Program-made: the position numbers and the translations under genes
In this document: in pieces, positions 1 to 9,400 of the stretch
Position numbering within the stretch: the first letter of the stretch is position 1
How the letters are laid out: each line of letters starts with the position of its first letter
Notes under the pieces: model-generated
Told to the model about the DNA's origin: nothing
Database searches by the model: none
What the model saw: only the letters and a program-made list of their open reading frames with translations
DNA from: Flavobacteriaceae bacterium
Lineage (GTDB): Bacteria; Bacteroidota; Bacteroidia; Flavobacteriales; Flavobacteriaceae
Assembly: GCA_002709185.1 (NCBI GenBank)
Contig: PAQB01000009.1
Location: 33,842-46,367, forward strand
DNA: 12,526 nt
Direction of reading: 5' to 3'

Positions 1-428
1 AGAAAAAACAACAATAAAGCGGTTAGGATATCGTAGGTGAAAGCGATATCATTTTTAATTTCAAACCAATTCGAAGACAACTCCAAATTGGATAGGTCTT
101 TAAAAATACGACGAATCACAATGAGGGTGATAATTTCGTATTGTTTGGTTATGTAGGTCGTTATAGATCTCGGTAAATAGAAAATTAACAAGTATACTTC
201 GTAAATTAATATAAAGGAGAATGGCGTATAAATGGCTGCAATGGGATTATCAAAGAAATTGGAGGTTTCGAATAGATCTAAAATTCCATAGCGTTTGAGA
301 TAAATAAGCGCAAGATGAACGACAAAACTGATTACAGCAATAACCAGAATTGTTTTTTCAATTTTTAATTTCACCTTTTCAGAAAGCAAAAAAGTATAAA
401 GCCTATCAAATGTCTGTATTTTTGTCAT
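1..428 (-). CDS. Integral membrane protein, C-terminally truncated by window edge
   Basis: An open frame starts at ATG (428-426) and runs without a stop off the left edge, giving 142 residues of a longer protein. I do not recognise the family. Visible are a short charged N-terminus (MTKIQTFDRLYTFLLSEKVK), a first hydrophobic helix at about residues 26-44, a second at about 63-85 (NPIAAIYTPFSFILIYEVYL), a cytoplasmic-type basic stretch around 88-110 (TKQYEIITLIVIRRIFK), and the start of a third helix from about 129. The alternation of helices with a charged linker indicates a multi-pass inner-membrane protein. Codon use and base composition match the neighbouring genes. It is transcribed divergently from the permease gene at 594, and a -7-type element lies 31 bp upstream of its start. 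The gene is clearly real; no function can be assigned. Confidence 0.75.
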   Translation of the reverse strand, partial: MTKIQTFDRLYTFLLSEKVKLKIEKTILVIAVISFVVHLALIYLKRYGILDLFETSNFFDNPIAAIYTPFSFILIYEVYLLIFYLPRSITTYITKQYEIITLIVIRRIFKDLSNLELSSNWFEIKNDIAFTYDILTALLLFF

Positions 429-458
429 AATTGCCTGAAATTGTACCAATTAATAAGG

Positions 459-466
459 CAAATTTA
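459..466 (-). promoter_or_regulatory. Candidate -7 promoter element for the partial membrane protein
   Basis: The plus-strand bases CAAATTTA read TAAATTTG on the minus strand, a full match to the Bacteroidota -7 consensus TAnnTTTG. It sits 31 bp upstream of the ATG at 428, which would leave a leader of about 20-25 nt. The nearest CAAA that could serve as a -33 TTTG (493-496) is 26 bp further upstream, slightly too far, so only the -7 half is convincing. Confidence 0.4.
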
Positions 467-593
467 CATTTAAAGTTACAAAAAAAGATTGGCAAAGCGT
501 TAAAGTATGTTAATGTCAATTTTTGTTAATTTGTAAAAACAATCTCAAACACAAAAATCATTTCACAGTGTTTCCAGATAAAAAATTATTGTT

Positions 594-1418
594 TTGACAG
601 AAGCACTTGGCTATTTTTTTGCGGTATTTATAGGAATTATTTTGGGGCTTATTGGAGGCGGTGGGTCTATTCTCGCCGTTCCAGTTTTCACCTATTTGTT
701 TATGATTGATGAAAAATTAGCCACTGGATATTCTTTATTTGTGGTAGGTTGTAGTGCCTTGGTAGGTAGTTTTAAACAGCATCAAAAAGGAACCATAGAT
801 TTTAGAATTGCACTTGTTTTTGGACTTCCCGCCATCTTGAGTGTTACTGCTGTTAGATTATTTTTAATGCCCATAATTCCAGAGGAATTGTTTTTAATTG
901 GCCATGTTGTCATCAGCAGGCGGATGGTTATATTGGGGGGCTTTGCAGTGCTAATGATCCCTGCAGGTTTAAGCATGCTGAAAATACCAAAAAAAAATAT
1001 TAGAAAGCGAGGTACTAAAACAAAACCCCACAGCTATCCCTTAATTTTAATTGGAGGGATGCTCATTGGCAGCATAACTGGGCTCGTGGGCGCAGGTGGG
1101 GGGTTTTTAATCATTCCAGCCTTGATGTTTTTTACAAATATTGATGTTAAAATAGCCATTGGAACCTCACTGGCAATCGTGACCTTAAAATCACTCATTG
1201 GATTTTTATTTGGGGATGCTTTGGTCATGGATATTGATTGGACTTTTTTGTTGCCTTTTACTTGCTTGGCTATTTTTGGGATTTTTATTGGCACCCAACT
1301 AGGAAGTTATTTTGATAACTTAAAACTTCGGAATTTTTTTGGGTATTTTATATTTGCAATGGCTGGATTTATAATTTTTATGGAATTTTTAGCCAACCCC
1401 GATATTTTTTTAAATTAA
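594..1418 (+). CDS. TauE/SafE-type membrane permease (sulfite/organosulfonate exporter family), TTG start
   Basis: This 274-residue multi-pass inner-membrane protein has the internal duplication typical of TauE/SafE permeases. A glycine-rich re-entrant motif in repeat 1 (GLIGGGGSILAVP, residues 18-30) recurs in repeat 2 (GLVGAGGGFLIIPAL, 163-177). A basic cytoplasmic linker (KIPKKNIRKRGTKTK, about 130-144) separates the halves. Family members move sulfite, sulfoacetate, taurine-derived or other small anions; the substrate here cannot be told from sequence. The start is TTG at 594: an in-frame TAA lies at 579, and the first internal ATG (residue 37) would delete the first helix and first glycine motif. 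galE follows 51 bp later on the same strand, but nothing suggests a shared function. Confident for the family, not for substrate. Confidence 0.85.
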   Translation: MTEALGYFFAVFIGIILGLIGGGGSILAVPVFTYLFMIDEKLATGYSLFVVGCSALVGSFKQHQKGTIDFRIALVFGLPAILSVTAVRLFLMPIIPEELFLIGHVVISRRMVILGGFAVLMIPAGLSMLKIPKKNIRKRGTKTKPHSYPLILIGGMLIGSITGLVGAGGGFLIIPALMFFTNIDVKIAIGTSLAIVTLKSLIGFLFGDALVMDIDWTFLLPFTCLAIFGIFIGTQLGSYFDNLKLRNFFGYFIFAMAGFIIFMEFLANPDIFLN

Positions 1419-1442
1419 AAACAAACTTTCTGAAAATATCAA

Positions 1443-1450
1443 TATATTTG
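1443..1450 (+). promoter_or_regulatory. Candidate -7 promoter element for galE
   Basis: TATATTTG matches TAnnTTTG and lies 19 bp upstream of the galE ATG, in the 51-bp gap after the permease gene. This would give galE its own promoter with a short leader. No clear TTTG is seen at the -33 position, so readthrough from the permease gene remains possible. Confidence 0.4.
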
Positions 1451-1469
1451 ACCCCTATAATTATAATGA

Positions 1470-2489
1470 ATGTCAAAAGTAATAGTTACAGGTGGTTGTG
1501 GTTACATTGGGTCCCACACCTCAATTGCGTTGATAGATCAAGGTCATGAAGTCGTTATTTTTGATGACCTTTCCAATGCCTCAGAAGAAACAATTGTCAG
1601 GATTTTTAAAATCACAGGAATTCGGCCCCATTTTTCAAAAGTAGATCTTAGAGACAAAAAAGCCGCATTGGAGGCATTTGAGCAGCACAAAGATGCTACT
1701 GCTATCATTCATTTTGCAGCTTATAAAGCTGTTAAGGAGTCTGTTGATAGTCCATTGAGTTATTATGAGAACAATTTATTTGCCCTAATTAATGTATTGT
1801 ATGCACAGAAAACCTTTGGTATAAAAAGCTTTATATTCTCATCCTCTGCAACCGTTTATGGGGACCCAGAGTCTTTCCCTATGACAGAAAACAGCCCGGT
1901 TAAAAGACCCTTTTCACCATATGGTAATACTAAAAAAATTGCTGAGGAAATTTTAGAAGATTATACAACTGCAAATAAAAATTTGTCCGTCATTAGCTTG
2001 CGCTATTTCAATCCTATAGGGGCACACGATTCGGGGCTTATTGGGGAGCTTCCAAGCGGGATTCCCAATAATTTAATGCCTTATATTACCCAAACAGCAG
2101 CAGGTCTTAGAGACAAACTTTGGGTCTTTGGAGATGACTACCCTACCGATGATGGAACTGCTGTCAGAGACTACATTCATGTGGTAGACTTAGCTGAAGC
2201 CCATGTCGCAGCACTAGCGTATTTAATGAAAAGCCAACAAAAGGCGAATTATGAAATTTACAACTTAGGAACGGGGCAAGGCTATTCAGTTCTTGAAGTC
2301 ATCAAAAGTTTTGAAACGGTTAACAACCTTCGATTGAATTATGAAATCACGAGCCGTCGTGAGGGGGATGTAGCAGTGATGTACGCATCTACAGATCTTG
2401 CAACACAAATATTAGGTTGGCGCGCCAAGCGAGATTTAAATAGTATGGTTGGTTCCGCTTGGAAATGGGAGCAAAATTTCCGGAAATAA
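1470..2489 (+). CDS. galE: UDP-glucose 4-epimerase
   Basis: This enzyme interconverts UDP-glucose and UDP-galactose using tightly bound NAD; it is cytosolic and belongs to the extended short-chain dehydrogenase/reductase family. The N-terminal Rossmann motif TGGCGYIGSHT (residues 7-17) binds NAD. The catalytic set is visible as S126 in SSSATVYG, and Y151 and K155 in PYGNTKK; the 25-residue Ser-Tyr spacing equals that of E. coli GalE. RYFNPIGAH and DGTAVRDYIHVVDLAEAHV are further GalE signatures, the latter distinguishing it from most other sugar-nucleotide epimerases. At 339 residues it is full length. The ATG at 1470 places the Rossmann strand directly at the N-terminus as in the family. It ends 16 bp from the convergent symporter gene. 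It may draw on UDP-glucose made from glucose-1-phosphate released by the neighbouring operon, but this is inference. Confidence 0.95.
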   Translation: MSKVIVTGGCGYIGSHTSIALIDQGHEVVIFDDLSNASEETIVRIFKITGIRPHFSKVDLRDKKAALEAFEQHKDATAIIHFAAYKAVKESVDSPLSYYENNLFALINVLYAQKTFGIKSFIFSSSATVYGDPESFPMTENSPVKRPFSPYGNTKKIAEEILEDYTTANKNLSVISLRYFNPIGAHDSGLIGELPSGIPNNLMPYITQTAAGLRDKLWVFGDDYPTDDGTAVRDYIHVVDLAEAHVAALAYLMKSQQKANYEIYNLGTGQGYSVLEVIKSFETVNNLRLNYEITSRREGDVAVMYASTDLATQILGWRAKRDLNSMVGSAWKWEQNFRK

Positions 2490-2505
2490 ACTACAGATTT
2501 CTTAA

Positions 2506-3924
2506 TTATTTTCTTTTTTCTGCCAATGCAGCTTTTGTTTCTTTAGCCTTCTCTTCAGTAATGCTATAGTTACGCATGATAAACATGGCGAGGATGGTGC
2601 CTCCCATCGGAAAAAAACAGAAGAAAGCATGTAGTCCATCTACAGCCGCTTGTTGGTCTAGCGTTGCAAGGTCTGGATCAAAACCAACGAATGTGATAAT
2701 GGCACCACTCAATGCACCAGCAATGGCAAAGCCTACTTTTACCATCCACCAATAAATTGCACCAAAAATTCCTTCTCTTCGTTTTCCTGTATTTAACTCA
2801 TCAATATCAATAACATCTGCAGTCATTGACATCATTATTGTAAACAAGCTTCCAATTCCAAAAGAAAAGAACGGTAAAGCAATAATATACAGCGATGGTT
2901 TACCTGGAATAAATAAAAAATAAAGCATTATATAGCCCACCAATGAAATTGTTTGTGATAACATAAAAGCTCTTTTTTTACCCATTTTTTTAGACATCCA
3001 AGCCACCGCTGGAATCACAATAAATGTTGTCCCCAAGGCCCCCAAACATCCAAACATAGAAACCCAAATACCAGATGCACCGGCGTCTCCATTAAATAAT
3101 TTGTAAACAATTACAAAAAAGGTCAGTGCTGCTACTGTGTTAAAAGCATTGAATATTAAAAAGGTTGCGCCGCATAATTTTCTGAACTCTTTAATTTTAA
3201 ATGCTTGAATAAAACTTTCAAATATTTTTATTAAGCTATTCCCAATATTCGCAAAATTTAAAGGCTCATAGTCTTCGTTTAATGTGGATTTGCTTTTGAT
3301 AAAGAAAGCAGGCACCAAAGCAAAAAGCGTACAAGGAATAGCAACCCATATGGCCAATTCTCTTACAGCAACGTCAGCAGAGGGAAACCAATCTTGGTCA
3401 TACATTATAATCCAAAACAAAGGTGCAATGACCCAAGCCCACTGTCCAATCCATTGCGCAATGGCCATAATATTTGTTCTTTCGTGAAAATCATCACTCA
3501 TTTCGTAACCCATGGCCACATAAGGGACACTAAAAATGGTTAGTCCCAAATAAAAGACTAAAGACCACAAAAAGAAATACCAAAAGTTGTACTCTACACC
3601 ATCTGTTTTATAAAGTTGCCACATAAAAATATAAGCAAGCCCCATAACAAGTCCTCCAATGAAGACATACTGTCGGCGGCGGCCCCATTTAGATTTGGTA
3701 TTATCAGAGATAAAACCCATAATAGGATCAGTTATGGCATCAAAAATTCTAGGAAAAAGAAAAATTAAAGACCACATCCAACCAGAAAATCCCAAGTCTT
3801 CAATGAGAACAACCATGAAGATTCCCAAAATGGCTGGAAACATTTGATTGGCTAACATTCCAAATCCAAAAGCAATCTTTTGGCCCATTGATACGCTATC
3901 GACTGTTGCATTAGATGTTTGCAT
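2506..3924 (-). CDS. GPH-family (MelB-like) sugar:cation symporter, last gene of glucan operon
   Basis: This 472-residue inner-membrane transporter belongs to the glycoside-pentoside-hexuronide:cation symporter branch of the major facilitator superfamily, with about 12 hydrophobic helices. The diagnostic helix II/loop signature is present: PRIFDAITDPIMGFISDNT followed by KSKWGRRRQY (residues 58-85). D62 and D66 correspond to the two helix II aspartates (D55, D59) that coordinate the coupling cation in E. coli MelB. FGMLANQMFP near residue 21 and YEMSDDFHERTN (140-151) are also typical. It is the fourth gene of the operon, 11 bp after the GH30 gene, so its cargo is most likely the oligosaccharide produced by the upstream enzymes and consumed by the cytoplasmic phosphorylase. 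No hairpin terminator is visible in the 16 bp separating it from convergent galE. Confidence 0.9.
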   Translation of the reverse strand: MQTSNATVDSVSMGQKIAFGFGMLANQMFPAILGIFMVVLIEDLGFSGWMWSLIFLFPRIFDAITDPIMGFISDNTKSKWGRRRQYVFIGGLVMGLAYIFMWQLYKTDGVEYNFWYFFLWSLVFYLGLTIFSVPYVAMGYEMSDDFHERTNIMAIAQWIGQWAWVIAPLFWIIMYDQDWFPSADVAVRELAIWVAIPCTLFALVPAFFIKSKSTLNEDYEPLNFANIGNSLIKIFESFIQAFKIKEFRKLCGATFLIFNAFNTVAALTFFVIVYKLFNGDAGASGIWVSMFGCLGALGTTFIVIPAVAWMSKKMGKKRAFMLSQTISLVGYIMLYFLFIPGKPSLYIIALPFFSFGIGSLFTIMMSMTADVIDIDELNTGKRREGIFGAIYWWMVKVGFAIAGALSGAIITFVGFDPDLATLDQQAAVDGLHAFFCFFPMGGTILAMFIMRNYSITEEKAKETKAALAEKRK

Positions 3925-3935
3925 AATATATTGGT

Positions 3936-5432
3936 TTAGTTGGTAATTAAAATTGTTTGAATGGCTTGCGGACTGATATTGATGGTCTTTTCTAGTTTTA
4001 ATCCCTTTAATTGATAGGTCTTTTCTTTGAAACCTTCATTGAAAACCACTACTGCAGTAGAGCCATCAAGATTATGAGCTGCAGTCACCATCAAATCTTT
4101 ATCTGTTGAATCCGCTGCTATGACCTCTGCTCCTGGCCTGATAAATTTACTAAAATGCGCCATGACATAATACAATGGTGTATAATATACTTCATCAGAA
4201 TCTGGATCGATAATAACTGGGGCCACGCACCAATTTTTAAACCAATTTGGGCCACCTTGACGGTCCAAAACCATGTTCCAATCTACCCAGCCGTCAACCC
4301 AATTGTTCAGACATCCAATGATATCTCTTGCATAGCGATTGACTGGGGCGTATTTTGGATGTAAATATTTTTTGGAAGCTTCACGCCAATCATAACCCCA
4401 ATCGGTAGCCTCTTTTTTCCAATACCATGCATCTTCTTTCCAAACTGGTATTTCTGAATCTACACAGGCTTCTGTTTGAATCAAATATTTATTAGGCGCT
4501 TTATGATGTGCGTACTGTAAAGCTTCAGGAAAGTAGTCATAGGTGCTTTCATACCAATGTATGGCTGTACCGTCAAAATATTTAGCGCTGGCTTCATCTT
4601 TATACATCATATCCACCCATTCTTTGATATCCGCTCGATTTTGGTCATACCCTAAAATTACAAGGTCACCTTTGCCATCCGCTTCTAACTTAGGACCAAG
4701 GTGGTGTTGAACAAAATAGGTCATTTCCTCTGGTGAGAAATGCATACTTTCCCAGTTATTACCATTCCCCATTGGTTCATTTTCAACAGTAAAACCCCAA
4801 ATATCAATCCCCTCATTTTCATAAGCCTCAACATACTTTGAGAAAAACAAGGCCCAAGTGTCGTAGTATTCTGGCAATAATTTTCCGCCAACCCATGCAT
4901 TGTTATCCTTCATCCAGGGCGCTGCTGTCCAAGGAGATGCAAAGAGTTTAAAGCCCTCCACAGAAATTTCTAGGGCGTCTTTGATCATTGGAATTAAATC
5001 TTCTCGGTCTTCATCAATAGAAAAATGCTTCAAATATTTATCACCCGCTACAGGGGAATAAGAGTAGTGGTCGAGTGAGAAGTCACAGGAATTCATATGC
5101 GTTCTCGCCATAGAATAGGCCGCACCATCCACACTAAAATAGGCCTTCAAAACTTCGGTTCTTTTGGACTGACTTAGTTGGTTTAGCAGATGGGCAGAGG
5201 CCTCTGTAAATGCACCACCAAAACCCGAAATCGTTTGAAATTTTTGATTTAAATTTAATTTAATTTCTGAAGGGGCTTTAAAAAATTTAGCTTCTTTTAT
5301 GGGAGATAATTTGTGACCACTTTCAGAAGTCTCATATACAATAACTGTAGGGACTGATTGTTCGCACCCAGTAGACATAAATAAACTTGCTAAAAAGAAT
5401 ATTAAGGGACCGATCCATTTGTAATCTATCAT
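3936..5432 (-). CDS. GH30 family glycosidase, probable lipoprotein (likely beta-glucosidase/beta-1,6-glucanase type)
   Basis: This retaining clan GH-A hydrolase has a TIM barrel plus the C-terminal beta-domain typical of GH30 (498 residues, normal length). Visible signatures are FQTISGFGGAFTEASAHLL (residues 65-83), ASPWTAAPWMK (165-175), the acid/base E219 in TVENEP, and the nucleophile E321 in IQTEAC. The C-terminal half shows WNMVLDRQGGPNW and YYVMAHFSKFIRPGAEVI. These resemble GH30 subfamilies 1 and 3 (glucosylceramidase, beta-glucosidase and beta-1,6-glucanase) more than the bacterial xylanase subfamily 8. The N-terminus is a hydrophobic signal ending MSTGC with C23 as the probable lipidated cysteine; the lipobox is weak at -3 but tolerable for Bacteroidota. 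The start ATG overlaps the upstream stop as ATGA, implying translational coupling. Removal of beta-1,6 glucose branches from laminarin-type glucan is the likely role. Confidence 0.9.
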   Translation of the reverse strand: MIDYKWIGPLIFFLASLFMSTGCEQSVPTVIVYETSESGHKLSPIKEAKFFKAPSEIKLNLNQKFQTISGFGGAFTEASAHLLNQLSQSKRTEVLKAYFSVDGAAYSMARTHMNSCDFSLDHYSYSPVAGDKYLKHFSIDEDREDLIPMIKDALEISVEGFKLFASPWTAAPWMKDNNAWVGGKLLPEYYDTWALFFSKYVEAYENEGIDIWGFTVENEPMGNGNNWESMHFSPEEMTYFVQHHLGPKLEADGKGDLVILGYDQNRADIKEWVDMMYKDEASAKYFDGTAIHWYESTYDYFPEALQYAHHKAPNKYLIQTEACVDSEIPVWKEDAWYWKKEATDWGYDWREASKKYLHPKYAPVNRYARDIIGCLNNWVDGWVDWNMVLDRQGGPNWFKNWCVAPVIIDPDSDEVYYTPLYYVMAHFSKFIRPGAEVIAADSTDKDLMVTAAHNLDGSTAVVVFNEGFKEKTYQLKGLKLEKTINISPQAIQTILITN

Positions 5433-6457
5433 TCCTGAGTTTTTTTGTTGTTAATCGAAAAATTAGTAAACCGCTCTTTTATGGCATCAAAAGTTTGTTT
5501 TTTATTTCTTTCAATGTCAACAATTCCCCAGTACTCTTCGTTTGGGGTACCATCATAGGGAACGCCACTGCTATTGGGAGCCCAGCCCCCGATATCTTGT
5601 TGATCGGGATTTCCAGCTTTCCACAAACCATCTGTAAATGAAAAAATAAAAAGTCCAGAAGTGAGATCACTGTGGCTAAAAACCGCATCAATGATATTGG
5701 CATTAGCAGTCGCTTGAGCCTTTTGATTTTCGCCTTTTTCAAACCCAGACTTACTAATTTTCATATAACTGTCTGCCCCTACTTCAGAAAGATAAACCGG
5801 CTTAGAGCTTATTCTCTTCCAACGCTTTAAAGCAGATTGTGGTTTGTCCCAACGGTATACGTTGAGTCCCCATAGGTCTAAATTGGCATTTAGAGCCAAT
5901 ATCTTTTCGTCTGGCACATCGCCATGAGCCGTTGAAACAGGATGATTAGGATCCTCATGATGAACTAAATCGGTGGCTATACTTAAGGCATCATACCAGT
6001 TTTGAATGTTCCCATCAAACCATTCGGGATGGTAATTGTACTCATTTCCCAATTCCCATATTAAAATAGCATTATGAGTTTTGTATTTTTTTATGTAATC
6101 GATGAAACTGCCAGAGGCAATGTCATAAACTCCATTTTGATTATAGCCAAAACTGATTATCAACTTTAACCCAGCGGCTTCAATTTTATTTAAAACTTTT
6201 ATATCGTCAATTGGCTCATACAAGCGAATGGTATTGATCCCCGCTTCGTTCATTAGCAATAGATCTTGATCTAGCGACTCAAAATTACGCTTTGAGGCGC
6301 CCCTAGGAACTGGATGGTAGCAAATCCCTTTAATAAAATAGGGAACGTCATTTATAAAAATGGAACGTCCAGACACTATCACCTTTTCGATATTTGTTGA
6401 AGGAATTACCGCGCAGGCAGACAAAAAAATAAAGGGTATGAGATATGAAATTTTCAA
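5429..6457 (-). CDS. Clan GH-A glycoside hydrolase lipoprotein, TTG start, family unassigned
   Basis: This 342-residue exported protein is essentially a lone TIM barrel. The signal ends in a good lipobox, FLSAC, with C15 lipidated. Clan GH-A catalytic features are clear: acid/base E139 in IWELGNEYNYHPEWF and probable nucleophile E225 in PVYLSEVGAD, with IKGICYHPVPRGA (42-54) and NTIRLYEPIDD (75-85) marking early barrel strands. The C-terminal segment GGWAPNSSGVPYDGTPNEEYW (290-310) is distinctive. It resembles the catalytic barrel of GH2-type enzymes without the flanking beta-sandwich domains, and faintly the fungal GH72 glucanosyltransferases; I cannot name a CAZy family. The start is TTG at 6457: the only upstream in-frame codons before a stop are ATA and ATT, and the next ATG (residue 69) would remove the signal. 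It begins 2 bp after the phosphorylase stop. Hydrolysis or transglycosylation of a beta-glucan is inferred from context. Confidence 0.8.
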   Translation of the reverse strand: MKISYLIPFIFLSACAVIPSTNIEKVIVSGRSIFINDVPYFIKGICYHPVPRGASKRNFESLDQDLLLMNEAGINTIRLYEPIDDIKVLNKIEAAGLKLIISFGYNQNGVYDIASGSFIDYIKKYKTHNAILIWELGNEYNYHPEWFDGNIQNWYDALSIATDLVHHEDPNHPVSTAHGDVPDEKILALNANLDLWGLNVYRWDKPQSALKRWKRISSKPVYLSEVGADSYMKISKSGFEKGENQKAQATANANIIDAVFSHSDLTSGLFIFSFTDGLWKAGNPDQQDIGGWAPNSSGVPYDGTPNEEYWGIVDIERNKKQTFDAIKERFTNFSINNKKTQE

Positions 6458-6459
6458 AA

Positions 6460-9400
6460 TTATTTATTTACATGTACAATGATCATTTCAACCCTATCAG
6501 ATCTTTTGAAAATCGTTTGAGTTGTTTCATGATCCAATATTTTACCTTTTATATTGTGAGCGCTTCCATCTGTCAATTTTACAGAAATCCCTGGTTCAGA
6601 ACCTATCTTATACACAACAGGAACTTGGCAAATTGTAAAAACTAGACTTCCGGGGTTAACAGAAATATTTTGTTTTTCTCCCCTTACATTATAATAATCA
6701 AAAGATTGGGTTTCTGAGAGAAATTCTGAAGGCTTTAAAATATCAGGTGAAAAACCAAGACAACCATTGTTGACATAAAAACCTAACTCTCCAAAACGGC
6801 TCAATATATCTTCCTTGACTTGACCAGTCATTCCAGGTTGCTGAGCCCCTTTTCCACCCGGCGTGTGTGAATAGGGATCCGTTGGAAATGCCCCATAAAG
6901 TTCTGGAGACTTATGAGCACCAATACCTGCATTAATTTCAAAATAGTGGTCAAATAGCCGCCCTATTTTTGATGCATCAGATTGGGTAGTAATTGCCTTT
7001 TGAGTCACTTCAAAAACAGCCAGTAAAAGTTTAGAAACCATATGCCAATAAATAGAGCCTAAACCCTCATAGCCAAAGAAAGTTCCAGAGCGGCCTGTAA
7101 AAGATTTGTGATCAAAAATTACTTCAAAAATACCATAAACAGTTTCGGCGTCACTCGCAACAAGAGGTTGATAGACTGATGGTAAATTCGTCAAGGCATC
7201 CCTTAAATAATCAACATTATTAAAATTTCCATTAAAATGGTAATTCCCATCAAGGTCTTTGGTTACAATCTGCTTATTGTCATTCTTCAATAATAATTTT
7301 AGTAAATCCGAAGATTCAATTTGTGCTTCAGATATGGTGTTTTTATCAACAAATCTAGGCAGCACTTTATTGGGGTATAAGATGTAGCTATATTGGTCGG
7401 GTCTAAATAAAGCACTGGCCTTAAGTCCGTCCAGCACCTCTAAAGCAGCATCGGTGGATAAATAGCCAGAACTTAAAACTGCGACTTGACCTTCTAACAT
7501 TTCTGGTAAATTGGATATGGATATGGCATTATCCGCTTCGATAGTCATAAGGTTATAAGCATGGTAAAGCGCATCCGGGCGCTTGTTAGCTTCTATCGAG
7601 TGTTCCATAAATTGAAGTGCGATTTTCACAAAAGAATGAATGTCGTCAATAAAGATGGTTTCTTTTTCTCCAGAGAATTTTTCGTTGTAAATGGTCTGTC
7701 TATAAACACTGGCTGCAGCTCCCAAGCCATCTAAAATTTGCTTTCGATCGGTATCAGAGATGGAGCCTTTCAAAAGAAATTGATGGGTTTCAAGTGTCTT
7801 TTTGATAGAATTAAAACACAACAATAGTTCTGAAGAAATTGCAACTTCAGTAATAGAAACTTTGGCTAAAATTCCTTCAAAGAATTTCAAAAATCGTCTT
7901 AAATAGTAAAGAGTGACCATAGAAACTCCATTCCCAACCAAAGCATTATTTGCATCGTTCCACTCTGGGCGTTGGGTGTTCATCCAGATGCCCCCCTCGG
8001 GAATAAAATTGGAAACCTTTGCTAAAACTGTAGCGAGAATTTTTTCAATAAAGTTGACTTTATAAATCAGAGCATCTCTGCCAGTGAGAAGCGCACCGTC
8101 AACGCCAACTTCTTTGCGATTAATTTGAATATTTTTTTCAGCATTGTGGTCAAATTCAATAGTGTTTTTTGAATCCTTTAAAATCGCCTCATAGGGTTTA
8201 ATCTTATAAGGTACGTTGGCGTAAACAAATAAATCTTTGGAAAAGTAATTTTCTAATTTGCCTGGGTAATAAATTTCAATAAATTCTAAAAACTTCAGCA
8301 AATAAATAATTTGATGGTCTCCCCAATAGCCAATGTAAGACCATGGGTTTTCGGGTTCGATGACCTCCCAATCGAAACCTGCTTTGGTCACTCTATATGG
8401 ATTGTAACCATCAAACGTAGTCGCATTAAGAAATTTGTGAATCATGCCTTCGATAAATTCTGGGTAGGAATGCACCAAGGCCTCCCAATTTTGAAAAATA
8501 TCTCGCCAGTTACCTTGATAATCTAAAATTTTAGAACCATCAACTTCACTTCGGGTGTTAATTGAAAATTTATTCCAAGGACGGCTGGGATCTCCATGAC
8601 GTCGGCTAAACTTTAGGGGTAAATATTCTAGACATAAGCGCTTAAAGTTTTGATCTTTATCTTGCTGGGCAATCGTTTTTAAATGCTCTAAATCAAAACA
8701 CTCGGGAAGTGCTGCCAAAATTTGAGTTTTACTTGAAAATACTTTAAAATTGGCTTTTTCGATATAGCTTGAAAAATCTTCCTTTTCAATATTATAATTG
8801 TTGTCAAAAATACCCCCCCGCATGATGTTAAACATGGTATTGGCAAAATGCCTGGTGTTCTTAGCACTATCAGAAGTGAGTTGAAGACCATCGGAGGCAG
8901 CAACCAATGATATAAGACGCTGCGTGCCTTCTTCAATAGAGCGATCAATAACATCGATCAAATTTTTGTGATTTTTCAGTGCCTGTTTTAGAGCAACAAT
9001 CGCATCGATACTTTGATTTACATTGGCTACAATCCGCCATTGTTGTGTTTGTTTTGGAGCCAGTGAAATGTCATCTGTCAAGAAATAGGCCCCACGCTCA
9101 GCTTTGATATCAATTTCTTGAATAGGGTCGATGCCATGCCTAAAGGCTTCTAATTGCAAGGAAGAAATAAGTTTTTTAGAAGTTTCTAAGCCCATTGAAT
9201 AAACGACATTTGCTTTAAGCGCTTCACTGGGCTCGGCTTTGTCTACAATGATGGCACTTAAAGAATATATCCCGATACCGGAAGCGGCTTCTAGTTCACA
9301 TTTTTTGTAAGCATCAACCAAATTACTTGTACTGTTTTGTAGTGCATCTTCAACTCCATAAGGAAGAATATTTTGAATTCCGTCTAACAAACGAACGTCA

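Noticed and set aside
1456..1461. TATAAT resembling a sigma-70 -10 box before galE
   Set aside because: It is only 8 bp from the start codon and Bacteroidota primary promoters use TAnnTTTG instead; chance in AT-rich DNA.
8688..8954. Minus-strand frame overlapping the phosphorylase, with other short frames inside the glycosidase, galE and PhzF genes
   Set aside because: All lie within strongly supported genes in other frames and encode low-complexity or featureless products.
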